From NCBI GenBank assembly GCA_036491435.1, contig DASXBZ010000142.1, forward strand, positions 1 through 13,170: DNA of 13,170 nt. Reading direction: 5' to 3'. This DNA is from Bog-473 sp036491435 (GTDB lineage Bacteria > Actinomycetota > Acidimicrobiia > Acidimicrobiales > RAAP-2). Positions within the stretch are counted from its first letter, which is position 1; each line of letters begins with the position of its first letter. Both the position numbers and the translations under genes were made by a program. The notes beneath the pieces are model-generated. The model worked only from the letters and a program-made list of their open reading frames with translations, had not been told where the DNA came from and made no database searches. This document shows, piece after piece, positions 1-5,727 of this stretch.

Positions 1-447
1 AGTGGCTGGGAGGGCGTGGTCGCCAAACTCGCGAACGGTAAGTACGTCCACCGTCGTTCGCCTCAGTGGTTGAAGTTCAAGTGCCAGCAGGGCCAGGAAT
101 TCGTCATCGGAGGATTCACCAATCCCAGGAACTCCCGACAAGGTTTCGGTGCCCTGCTGCTTGGTTACTACCTCGGTGACGACTTCGTGTACGCCGGCAA
201 GGTGGGAACTGGGTTCGACGAACGAACTCTCCGAGATCTTGGGCGCCGCCTGGCCGCTCTCGAAATCGACAGGTCCGCTTTCACAAGAGGCGACCCTCCG
301 AAAGGCGCTCGGTGGGTGCGCCCCAGCCTGGTTGGCGAAGTTCGATTCAGCGAGTGGACAACTGATGGCCGGCTTCGCCATCCCAGCTTTCTGGGTCTCC
401 GGGAGGACAAGGCGGCACGCAACGTCGTGCGCGAGCTTGCTGTGTGA
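1..447 (+). CDS. ligD: ATP-dependent DNA ligase, LigD type (C-terminal part, 5' truncated)
   Basis: The frame is open from base 1, so the start and the catalytic lysine lie outside the window; 148 residues remain. The first residues, SGWEGVVAK, match nucleotidyltransferase motif IV of ATP-dependent ligases, and QWLKFKC (about residues 24-30) matches motif V. The rest is the OB-fold domain as found in LigD: QEFVIGGFTNP, then FGALLLGYY, YAGKVGTGFDE, and near the end WTTDGRLRHPSFLGLREDK. In bacteria LigD seals double-strand breaks together with Ku in non-homologous end joining, acting on the chromosome in the cytoplasm. Whether this gene also carries polymerase and nuclease domains cannot be seen; the ligase domain is at the C-terminus here and no domain follows it. 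No Ku gene is in the window. It ends 42 bp from the stop codon of the opposing small gene. The family call is firm; standalone ligase versus full LigD is open. Confidence 0.93.
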   Translation, partial: SGWEGVVAKLANGKYVHRRSPQWLKFKCQQGQEFVIGGFTNPRNSRQGFGALLLGYYLGDDFVYAGKVGTGFDERTLRDLGRRLAALEIDRSAFTRGDPPKGARWVRPSLVGEVRFSEWTTDGRLRHPSFLGLREDKAARNVVRELAV

Positions 448-489
448 GGTCGGCGTACCTCGTTTCCCGATGCGATCCGCTCCGACTTT

Positions 490-657
490 CTACTTTTCGA
501 GGCTGATCACGATGTTGTCGACAATGCGGACGAGATCGTGGACGGCGCGCGCGAGGTTGTTCGAATCCGTCCCCTCATCGGTGCGCTCGGCGATCACACT
601 CAGCCGCTGATCTATGTCCTCAAGCGTCGCCCGCATCTCCGTTGCTGACTCTGTCAT
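490..657 (-). CDS. Small 55-aa helical protein, unknown function
   Basis: A short minus-strand frame starts MTESATEMRATLEDIDQRL and ends DNIVISLEK. The ATG is preceded by AAGAGGAG with a 4-base gap, as good a ribosome binding site as any in the window, which is the main reason to call it. It reads as two amphipathic helices: residues 8-24 (L12, I15, L19, I22 on one face) and residues 34-53 (V39, L42, I45, V46, I49, V50, L53), joined by a polar Asp/Thr/Gly/Asn turn. That suggests a helical hairpin or a small coiled-coil oligomer. There is no signal peptide, membrane helix, cysteine or recognised motif. It lies 51 bp downstream of recQ on the same strand, so it may be cotranscribed, and it converges with the ligase gene. 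I do not recognise the family; a structural or regulatory partner of a neighbour is only a guess. Confidence 0.68.
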   Translation of the reverse strand: MTESATEMRATLEDIDQRLSVIAERTDEGTDSNNLARAVHDLVRIVDNIVISLEK

Positions 658-708
658 TTCGCTCCTCTTGTCGAGATTCCATGTGTAGCAGTCGCCACAG
701 AATGCAAA

Positions 709-2325
709 CTACAGGGGGCGGATCAGACTTTTCTCGAGCAGCGTCGACACGAGGAAATCCCGATAGCCGTGGTCGTCGAACAGAATGGTCACCTGATCTC
801 GGTCGTATCGTTGAACTGTTCCCTCGCCCCAATGCTCGGTAGCCACCCGCGCGCCGATCGGGAAGGGCTCTTCCCAGTGCGGGGTGGCCGGGCGTTGAAG
901 GTCGTTGTCACAGTTGCCGCAAGGACCGGGGAAGTTCTGCCCGAAGTACGTCAAGAGGAATGACCGCCGACATCCGGTGTGCTCCGCATAGCGGCGCATC
1001 ATCTCGAGGCGAGAGGACTGAACCTCATGCTCGCGAGTTGCCTTCTCCGCGGAGGCTTCGAGGGACGCAGGAACGCTCATCACTTCGTTCCATCGAGCCC
1101 TACCGTCGGCACCCCAACTCGCCGCGCCGATATCGACCAGGCGGGCAAGAGCCAGGATCACCGACCGCGTGCTGCGGGCGGCACCGGCGAGATCTTCGAT
1201 GCCGCTGCCCATGAGCCCTTCGGCCAGGCTTCTGGCGACACCGGCCACGGTCGCATCCGAGACACCGTCCCTCACTGCGAGGTGTCGAACGACGGCCAGG
1301 TCGGCATCGTGGTAGAGCAGTTGGGCCTGCGCCGGTTTTCCGTCCCTCCCGGCGCGTCCAATCTCTTGGTAGTAGGCGTCGATTGAACCGGGTAGGTCGG
1401 CATGCACGACCCACCGCACATCGGCCTTGTCGATGCCCATCCCGAACGCCACCGTGGCGGCCATGATTCGCACGGAGCCATCGAGGAATGACTCCATGGC
1501 TCGCCGCCTGACGGCGATCGGAAGCCCCGCGTGGTAGAGGGTCGCGCTGTGCCCGGCCGCGCCGAGCACATCCTTGGCCTCTTGGGCGCCCGCGCGCGTT
1601 GCGGCGTAGATGATCCCGGACCCTTCCAAGTCGGATGCCGCCTCTTCGATGGCTCGCTGTTTGCCCTCGCGGGAGAACACGCGACGGACGCCCAGGCTGA
1701 TCTCCGGTCTGTTGAAGTCGCCGAGCACGACCTTTGGTTCCTGAAGCCCGAGGCGTTTGATGATCTCTTCGCGCACCGGCGGTGCCGCTGTCGCCGTCAA
1801 GGCCATTCGTACGTCGGCGCCGAGTGCATCTGCCTGGGCGCCGAGTCGCAGGTAGTCCGGTCGAAAGTCTTGGCCCCATTGGCTGACGAGATGGGCCTCG
1901 TCGACGACGAACAAACCCGGTCGGACCCTCATCAGCGCCGTTCTGGTCTCAGGGTTGGTGAGCTGCTCCGGCGCGACAAACACAAATTCGTCGGCGTCAC
2001 CCAGCGTCGACAGCGCCTCCGCCCGAGCCCGGTTCGACAATTTGGAGTTCACGACGGTGGCCGACAAGCCGGCGCCGTGGAGATGCGCCAGCTGATCGTC
2101 TTCCAAGGCGATCAGCGGAGAGACCACGACGGTCGGGCCCGTCCTCAATAGTCCGGCCAGCTCGTATATGGCCGACTTGCCGGCGCCGGTCGGTAGCACT
2201 GCCACGACGCTGCGTCCGGCGGCGGAGGCGCTGATTGCCTCGAGCTGGCCAGGGCGCAGTCGGTGGAACCCGAGCCGTTCCCGCGCGAGGCGTCGAATCG
2301 AATCGGCCGTCGGAGGGGTCGCCAT
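709..2325 (-). CDS. recQ: RecQ-family ATP-dependent DNA helicase
   Basis: Superfamily 2 3'-5' DNA helicase of 538 aa, acting in recombination and fork repair. Motifs in order: LRPGQLEA (about 24-31, Q motif), Walker A LPTGAGKS (44-51), DEAH box in VVDEAHLVSQWGQDFRPDY (about 140-158), ALTATA (175-180), IIYAATR (238-244), and FGMGIDKADVRWVVHADLP with QEIGRAGRDG (motifs V-VI, to about 329). The RecQ zinc domain follows, with TGCRRSFLLTYFG and PCGNCDND, but the fourth cysteine is replaced by Asp475. There is no HRDC domain. The last 50 or so residues (PIGARVATEHWGEGTVQRYD, then VTILFDDHGYRDF) look like the Tudor/SH3-like module at the C-terminus of UvrD/PcrA. The start at 2325 is chosen over one 30 bases upstream because AGGAG lies five bases before this ATG. 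The gene lies between the acidic gene (101 bp gap) and the 55-aa gene, all on the same strand. Confidence 0.95.
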   Translation of the reverse strand: MATPPTADSIRRLARERLGFHRLRPGQLEAISASAAGRSVVAVLPTGAGKSAIYELAGLLRTGPTVVVSPLIALEDDQLAHLHGAGLSATVVNSKLSNRARAEALSTLGDADEFVFVAPEQLTNPETRTALMRVRPGLFVVDEAHLVSQWGQDFRPDYLRLGAQADALGADVRMALTATAAPPVREEIIKRLGLQEPKVVLGDFNRPEISLGVRRVFSREGKQRAIEEAASDLEGSGIIYAATRAGAQEAKDVLGAAGHSATLYHAGLPIAVRRRAMESFLDGSVRIMAATVAFGMGIDKADVRWVVHADLPGSIDAYYQEIGRAGRDGKPAQAQLLYHDADLAVVRHLAVRDGVSDATVAGVARSLAEGLMGSGIEDLAGAARSTRSVILALARLVDIGAASWGADGRARWNEVMSVPASLEASAEKATREHEVQSSRLEMMRRYAEHTGCRRSFLLTYFGQNFPGPCGNCDNDLQRPATPHWEEPFPIGARVATEHWGEGTVQRYDRDQVTILFDDHGYRDFLVSTLLEKSLIRPL

Positions 2326-2426
2326 CTGGGCTCCTATGCCTCGGCTCGAACGCACTGAAGAAACGGCGAAGCTTCGGCCGTTCGATCCGTGACTAACCCC
2401 AGCAGGAGAGGCCGACTCCGAACCCT

Positions 2427-2879
2427 CTACTGACCTTCCAGGTCAACGTTGGGGTAACCCTCAGGGATCTTCTCTTCTAGTTCAACGGGATCGGTTTCGA
2501 TGACTTCAAGTTCTGGGTCGTCCTCGACATCTGGGAGCAGCTCATCCTCGGCGACTTCGTCGGCCTCGCCGCCGACACCGACTTGCCGGCCGCCGCGACG
2601 GTCAGCGGCCACAGGATCAACCTCCCAGCCGGCCTCGTCGTCCGCATCATCCGCGAGTCCTGACCCATCAGGGTCGTCGCTGCCCCCCTCCAGAATGGAC
2701 ATCTGGTCCTCATCGTCGAGATCGCCCCCGATCTCTTTCAATGCGGTCCGATCTACCGTCAGGTCCTCGATGTCGCGCTGGCCAAACCCCTCCCCCGTTG
2801 CGTCCTGCTCGTCGACCTCTTCGTTGACGTCTTCGTAGAGCGTGCTGTCTTCGGGTGGCTGATTCGAAATGTCAGTCAT
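2427..2879 (-). CDS. Highly acidic low-complexity protein, unknown function
   Basis: This 150-aa protein starts MTDISNQPPEDSTLYEDVNE. By my count 28 Asp and 25 Glu make 35% of residues, against 5 Arg and 2 Lys, a net charge near -46. There is no cysteine, signal peptide or membrane segment, and it is probably largely disordered. Short blocks that could fold are DRTALKEIGGDLDDEDQMSI in the middle and EEKIPEGYPNVDLEGQ at the end. The ATG at 2879 is preferred to an upstream in-frame start because AAGGGGGG lies before it and because the upstream extension has basic, unrelated composition. It is the first gene of the minus-strand group, 101 bp ahead of recQ, with a candidate promoter in the divergent region. 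I do not recognise the family. Possibilities are a DNA-mimic or nucleoid-interacting protein, an RNA-polymerase accessory factor, or an acidic chaperone tail; none is supported beyond charge. Confidence 0.75.
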   Translation of the reverse strand: MTDISNQPPEDSTLYEDVNEEVDEQDATGEGFGQRDIEDLTVDRTALKEIGGDLDDEDQMSILEGGSDDPDGSGLADDADDEAGWEVDPVAADRRGGRQVGVGGEADEVAEDELLPDVEDDPELEVIETDPVELEEKIPEGYPNVDLEGQ

Positions 2880-2942
2880 GGTGGTCGCTACCCCCCTTGC
2901 GGAACTGCTTCGCGCTGCCAGGAACTGGAAGGCAATGTGGAT

Positions 2943-2961
2943 CTCGGACAAGCCGAGTATA
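2943..2961 (-). promoter_or_regulatory. Candidate -10 box overlapping a small hairpin, upstream of the acidic gene
   Basis: On the minus strand TATACT (2961 to 2956) is a good match to a housekeeping -10 hexamer. It overlaps an inverted repeat, CTCGG-5-CCGAG (2943-2957), that would lie across the transcription start. Initiation near 2949 would leave a leader of about 70 bases before the ATG at 2879. I cannot find a convincing -35 box at 17 bases. The repeat could be an operator or simply a 5' hairpin in the transcript. Confidence 0.38.
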
Positions 2962-3064
2962 AGAGTCCGGGCACGTCGAGAACCTGGGGCTCGACCGAAA
3001 CGATCGCAACCGATTTGCACCCGTTTCTCGCTCTACGGAATCACAAGTTTCGACGTCAAATCAC

Positions 3065-3090
3065 GTTTCGCCACAGTCCCGGTTGGGAAT
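3065..3090 (+). promoter_or_regulatory. Candidate alternative-sigma promoter (GTTT-N16-GGGAAT)
   Basis: GTTT (3065-3068) and GGGAAT (3085-3090) are separated by 16 bases. This resembles the GTTT / GGGTAT layout used by the SigB/SigF family of stress sigma factors in Actinobacteria, with one mismatch in the -10 element. A start near 3097 would leave a leader of about 34 bases with the AGGAGG ribosome binding site in it, ahead of the GTG at 3131. The match is short and could be chance, but both position and strand suit the CAP-repeat gene. Confidence 0.35.
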
Positions 3091-3130
3091 AGGGGCGTGG
3101 AACGGGAAGAGACTCAGGAGGGGAAACACT

Positions 3131-4591
3131 GTGCAGCTACGTGCTCGGCGTCGCGTCGCGATCCTTTTGCCGATCGTTGGTATAACCATTAGTTCGTTTG
3201 TCGTCGCGCTCATATCTGCACCAGCCGGGGCCGACGGGATCTTGCCGCCGGCGAACCCCGCGTCCAACATCGCGCCCAGCAGCGCAGACTGGCTCAGTTC
3301 GATCGACGTGGCCCGCGCCCAGGAGGGCGTCGGCACCATGGACATCTCCCAGTCCGCTCTGGGCTCGTTGCCGCCGTCGGAACAGATGTTCGCGGTCGCG
3401 AATTTCGAGCGTGTCGACCGCGGCCTGCCGCCGATCTCCTACATGTCCGCGCAGCTCAACTCGTACGCGCAATCCGGCGCCAACTCGATGACGGATCCGC
3501 CCATTCCGCCCTCGCTCGCCGGCGGAGCGCCCATCACGTTCGGCGGGTCGCTCTGGGGCGGCGTGTCCTCCGCACTCGAAGCCGATTACTACTTCATGTA
3601 CGACGACGGCTACGGCGGGGCGGCGACGACGAACTTCGCCTGCAGCCTCGCCACGGCATCCATGTGCTGGATCCACCGAGACATCATCCTGCGCGATGCA
3701 AGCAGTTGCCCGACGGGACCGCCCATCCTCTCTATGGGAGCTGGCTCGTCGTCGGGTTCTATTGCGGCCCTCGTGATCTCGTCGTGTGCGCCGCCGAACG
3801 ATGTCACGATGACGTGGAACCAGGTGGAAGCCGCCGTCTCGGAACGCACGATCGGCATTGCGCCGCTTCCAAGCGGGTCCGGGTATTGGGAGGCCGAGGC
3901 CAACGGCACTGTCGCCGCGTTCGGTACCGCACACAACTTCGGGTCGCTCACCGGACGAATCAACGCACCGATCATCAGCATCACGGCCACACCCGACGGT
4001 GGCGGGTACTGGCTGGTGGCCTCCGACGGTGGCATCTTCAACTTCGGCGACGCCAGCTTCTACGGATCGACGGGCTCCTTGCGGCTCAACCAGCCGATCG
4101 TGGGTATGGCTTCGACGCCAAACGGCAAGGGCTATTGGTTGGTGGCCTCCGACGGTGGCATCTTCAGTTTCGGCAATGCTGTCTTCCACGGCTCCATGGG
4201 CGGGAGGCCGCTCAACCAGCCGGTTGTCGGCATGGCCGATGACCCGGCGACCGGCGGGTACTGGGAGGTCGCGTCCGACGGCGGGATCTTCAGCTACACG
4301 GCTCCGTTCTTCGGCAGCACTGGCAGCATCCGCCTCAACAAGCCGATCGTCGGCATGGAGGCCTCGCCCAACGGCATGGGCTACCGGTTCGTGGCGTCCG
4401 ACGGGGGCATCTTCAACTACGGACAGGCGACGTTCGACGGCTCGACCGGCAGCCTCCGTCTGGCCTCGCCGGTGGTGGGGATGGCCTCGGACAACGCGAC
4501 AAACGGCTACTGGATGGCGGCCGCCGACGGTGGAGTCTTCACGTTCGGCGGTGCGAAATACATGGGACGGCTTGTGAGTTCGGCTGGCTAG
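3131..4591 (+). CDS. Secreted protein: CAP/SCP-like domain plus GYWxVASDGG repeats
   Basis: This 486-aa protein begins with a signal peptide: basic LRARRR, a hydrophobic stretch, then SAPAGA with cleavage predicted after about residue 34. Residues about 75-225 look like a CAP/SCP (PR-1-like) domain. ANFERVDRGLPPI resembles the first helix, and WIHRDIIL resembles the conserved GHRxxIL signature. From about residue 251 to the end are six repeats of 41-42 residues, the first and last weaker, of the pattern GYWLVASDGGIFNFGDA, then FxGSTGSLRLNQPIVGM. The periodicity suggests a beta-propeller or another all-beta repeat fold on the cell surface. The GTG start at 3131 is chosen because AGGAGG precedes it by nine bases and the signal peptide begins there; a TTG 48 bases upstream would spoil both. 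Domain pairs of this kind occur in secreted actinobacterial proteins; binding to polysaccharide or wall is inference. The gene converges on the next one with a 47-bp gap. Confidence 0.88.
   Translation: MQLRARRRVAILLPIVGITISSFVVALISAPAGADGILPPANPASNIAPSSADWLSSIDVARAQEGVGTMDISQSALGSLPPSEQMFAVANFERVDRGLPPISYMSAQLNSYAQSGANSMTDPPIPPSLAGGAPITFGGSLWGGVSSALEADYYFMYDDGYGGAATTNFACSLATASMCWIHRDIILRDASSCPTGPPILSMGAGSSSGSIAALVISSCAPPNDVTMTWNQVEAAVSERTIGIAPLPSGSGYWEAEANGTVAAFGTAHNFGSLTGRINAPIISITATPDGGGYWLVASDGGIFNFGDASFYGSTGSLRLNQPIVGMASTPNGKGYWLVASDGGIFSFGNAVFHGSMGGRPLNQPVVGMADDPATGGYWEVASDGGIFSYTAPFFGSTGSIRLNKPIVGMEASPNGMGYRFVASDGGIFNYGQATFDGSTGSLRLASPVVGMASDNATNGYWMAAADGGVFTFGGAKYMGRLVSSAG
3881..4575 (+). 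repeat. Tandem 123-126-bp coding repeats (GYW units)
   Basis: Codons for the glycine of GYW (or GYR) fall at 3881, 4004, 4130, 4256, 4379 and 4505, so the period is 123 or 126 bases. Units 2 and 3 are nearly identical at the start (the VASDGGIF stretch is almost the same at DNA level), which points to duplication within the gene. The first unit has diverged most, with AEANGTVAAFG in place of VASDGGIFNFG, and the sixth is cut short by the stop codon. Confidence 0.9.
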
Positions 4592-4612
4592 GCAATCGCC
4601 GGCAACCTCGGC

Positions 4613-4627
4613 AGCCCGGGGCGGGCT
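4613..4627. terminator. Short GC hairpin between two convergent genes
   Basis: AGCCCG (4613-4618), a GGG loop and CGGGCT (4622-4627) form a perfect 6-bp GC stem in the 47-bp gap between two converging genes. It could serve both strands as a terminator. There is no T-tract on either side, so it is only a candidate. Confidence 0.35.
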
Positions 4628-4638
4628 TCAGCGGAGGT

Positions 4639-5583
4639 TCAGCCGGCTGCCTTGCCGGCGACCACGGCGGCGGCCACCGACGCATCCATCGTGCCGTTCC
4701 ACCAACTGCCGTACTTCCCGTCGGTGTACACCCACGCCTCGTGCCCGCCGTTGACGTTCGAGTACTGGAGCGACGCGGCCACGTCGGCCTGGATCTGGGT
4801 CGGCGTGTGGGGGTCGAGGTAGGTGGCCTGGGCCACGTACTCCTTGTTCCGGAGAAGGGTGTTCTCAGCGCCCTGGTACTGACTCGGGGAGGTGTAGTCG
4901 TAGGAGGCGAACTCGTTGCCGTCGATCGGCACCGTCCCACCCTGCGTGAGGCCCTTCACGAACTGCGTCATGCCGGCCTCGCCCTCGGAGTCGGCCTGGG
5001 TCATGAACAGCTGGAGGTGATCCGCTGCGAGGAGTGCGCCGACACGGGCGCCGGCGCGGACCGTGGCGGTGCTGGATTGGAGCATCGGGTCCTGTTGGCC
5101 GTAGGCCTCGGTATCGAGGGCCAGCCCGCTGAACCCGCCGGCCGCGGCGGTCTGGGCCAGGCTCTGGAACGCGTTGACCATGTCGCTTACGCACGACTGA
5201 TTCGTCCAGCTCCAGTTCTGGCCGGTGTTGAACGACCACAGATGCAAGAGGTTGTGGATGTAGCGGCCCTCCTTCGGTTCGCCGGAGGCCAGGGCGGCCT
5301 GGTCGTCGACCTGGGTGCCGAGGGGCGCGCAACTAAACGGGTCCTGGTCATCGGAGCCTCGTACCACCACCCCGTCGAACGGCGTGCTCTGGGACAGCCC
5401 GCTGGCAAAGTCGGCGGCGGACACCGTGGAGTAATCGATGAGCACCACGCCAGGCGGTGGCGGCGGCGGTGGGGGCGGGGGCTTGGCCCCTGCAGGCGAG
5501 GCGGCGGCGGCAAAGGTGAGGGCCGAGGCCAGAGCCGCGCCTGGCGCCAGCAAACGTGTCTTCAACGGGAACCGCCTGGCCAT
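4639..5583 (-). CDS. Secreted protein with polyproline linker, unknown domain
   Basis: This 314-aa protein has a clear signal peptide: MARRFPLKTR, an alanine-rich core, then SPAGA with cleavage predicted near residue 33. A lysine and ten consecutive prolines follow, then the mature domain from GVVLIDYSTVSAADF. Visible blocks are FDGVVVRGSDDQDPFSC, HNLLHLWSFNTGQNWSWTNQ, GFSGLALDTEAYGQQDP, HLQLFMTQADSEGEAG and EAWVYTDGKYGSWWNGTMD. Alternating beta-like segments ending in acidic residues (LALDTE) and many aromatic residues recall TIM-barrel glycosidase-like proteins, but I cannot name a family and claim no catalytic residue. There are two cysteines in the mature part, in PFSCAP and NQSCVSD, which could pair. 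The start at 5583 is chosen because AAAGGA lies seven bases before it; the upstream in-frame extension lacks signal-peptide character. The oxidoreductase gene lies 144 bp upstream on the same strand, so a separate promoter is likely. Confidence 0.85.
   Translation of the reverse strand: MARRFPLKTRLLAPGAALASALTFAAAASPAGAKPPPPPPPPPPGVVLIDYSTVSAADFASGLSQSTPFDGVVVRGSDDQDPFSCAPLGTQVDDQAALASGEPKEGRYIHNLLHLWSFNTGQNWSWTNQSCVSDMVNAFQSLAQTAAAGGFSGLALDTEAYGQQDPMLQSSTATVRAGARVGALLAADHLQLFMTQADSEGEAGMTQFVKGLTQGGTVPIDGNEFASYDYTSPSQYQGAENTLLRNKEYVAQATYLDPHTPTQIQADVAASLQYSNVNGGHEAWVYTDGKYGSWWNGTMDASVAAAVVAGKAAG
5452..5481 (-). repeat. Ten-proline codon run / G-rich tract on the plus strand
   Basis: Ten successive proline codons (mixed CCC, CCG, CCA and CCT) on the minus strand make a 30-base tract of G-runs on the plus strand. 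The protein segment is a rigid spacer between the signal peptide and the mature domain. Consecutive prolines normally need elongation factor P for smooth translation. The G-rich strand has enough adjacent G-runs to allow a G-quadruplex; that is inference. Confidence 0.85.
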
Positions 5584-5727
5584 GACCACGTCCTTTGGGA
5601 GGCTACCCCCCTTGCCTCGGCGCCTTGAGGAGGGAACTGAAGTCACAATCAGGGGTGAGCCGACTATCTGAATCTGGCCTGTACCCAGCTAGGCGTTTCC
5701 GACCCAATGGGCGGCCTTTCGGGTTAC

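Noticed and set aside
1531..2151. A 206-codon plus-strand frame opposite recQ
   Set aside because: Complement of conserved helicase motifs; no start signal and no recognisable protein.
2500..2838. Serine-rich plus-strand frame opposite the acidic gene
   Set aside because: Ser/Ala/Pro runs arise from complements of Asp/Glu codons; no plausible start signal.
3083..3130. Upstream TTG start for the CAP-repeat protein
   Set aside because: It would overlap the candidate promoter, lacks a ribosome binding site and would bury the signal peptide; GTG at 3131 has AGGAGG nine bases before it.
3137..4189. A 350-codon minus-strand frame opposite the CAP-repeat gene
   Set aside because: Arg-rich shadow of the repeat array; the plus-strand frame has the signal peptide and motifs.
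4741..5628. A 295-codon plus-strand frame opposite the polyproline secreted protein
   Set aside because: It contains a glycine run that is simply the reverse of the proline codons and lacks a signal or domain; the minus-strand frame has a signal peptide and ribosome binding site.
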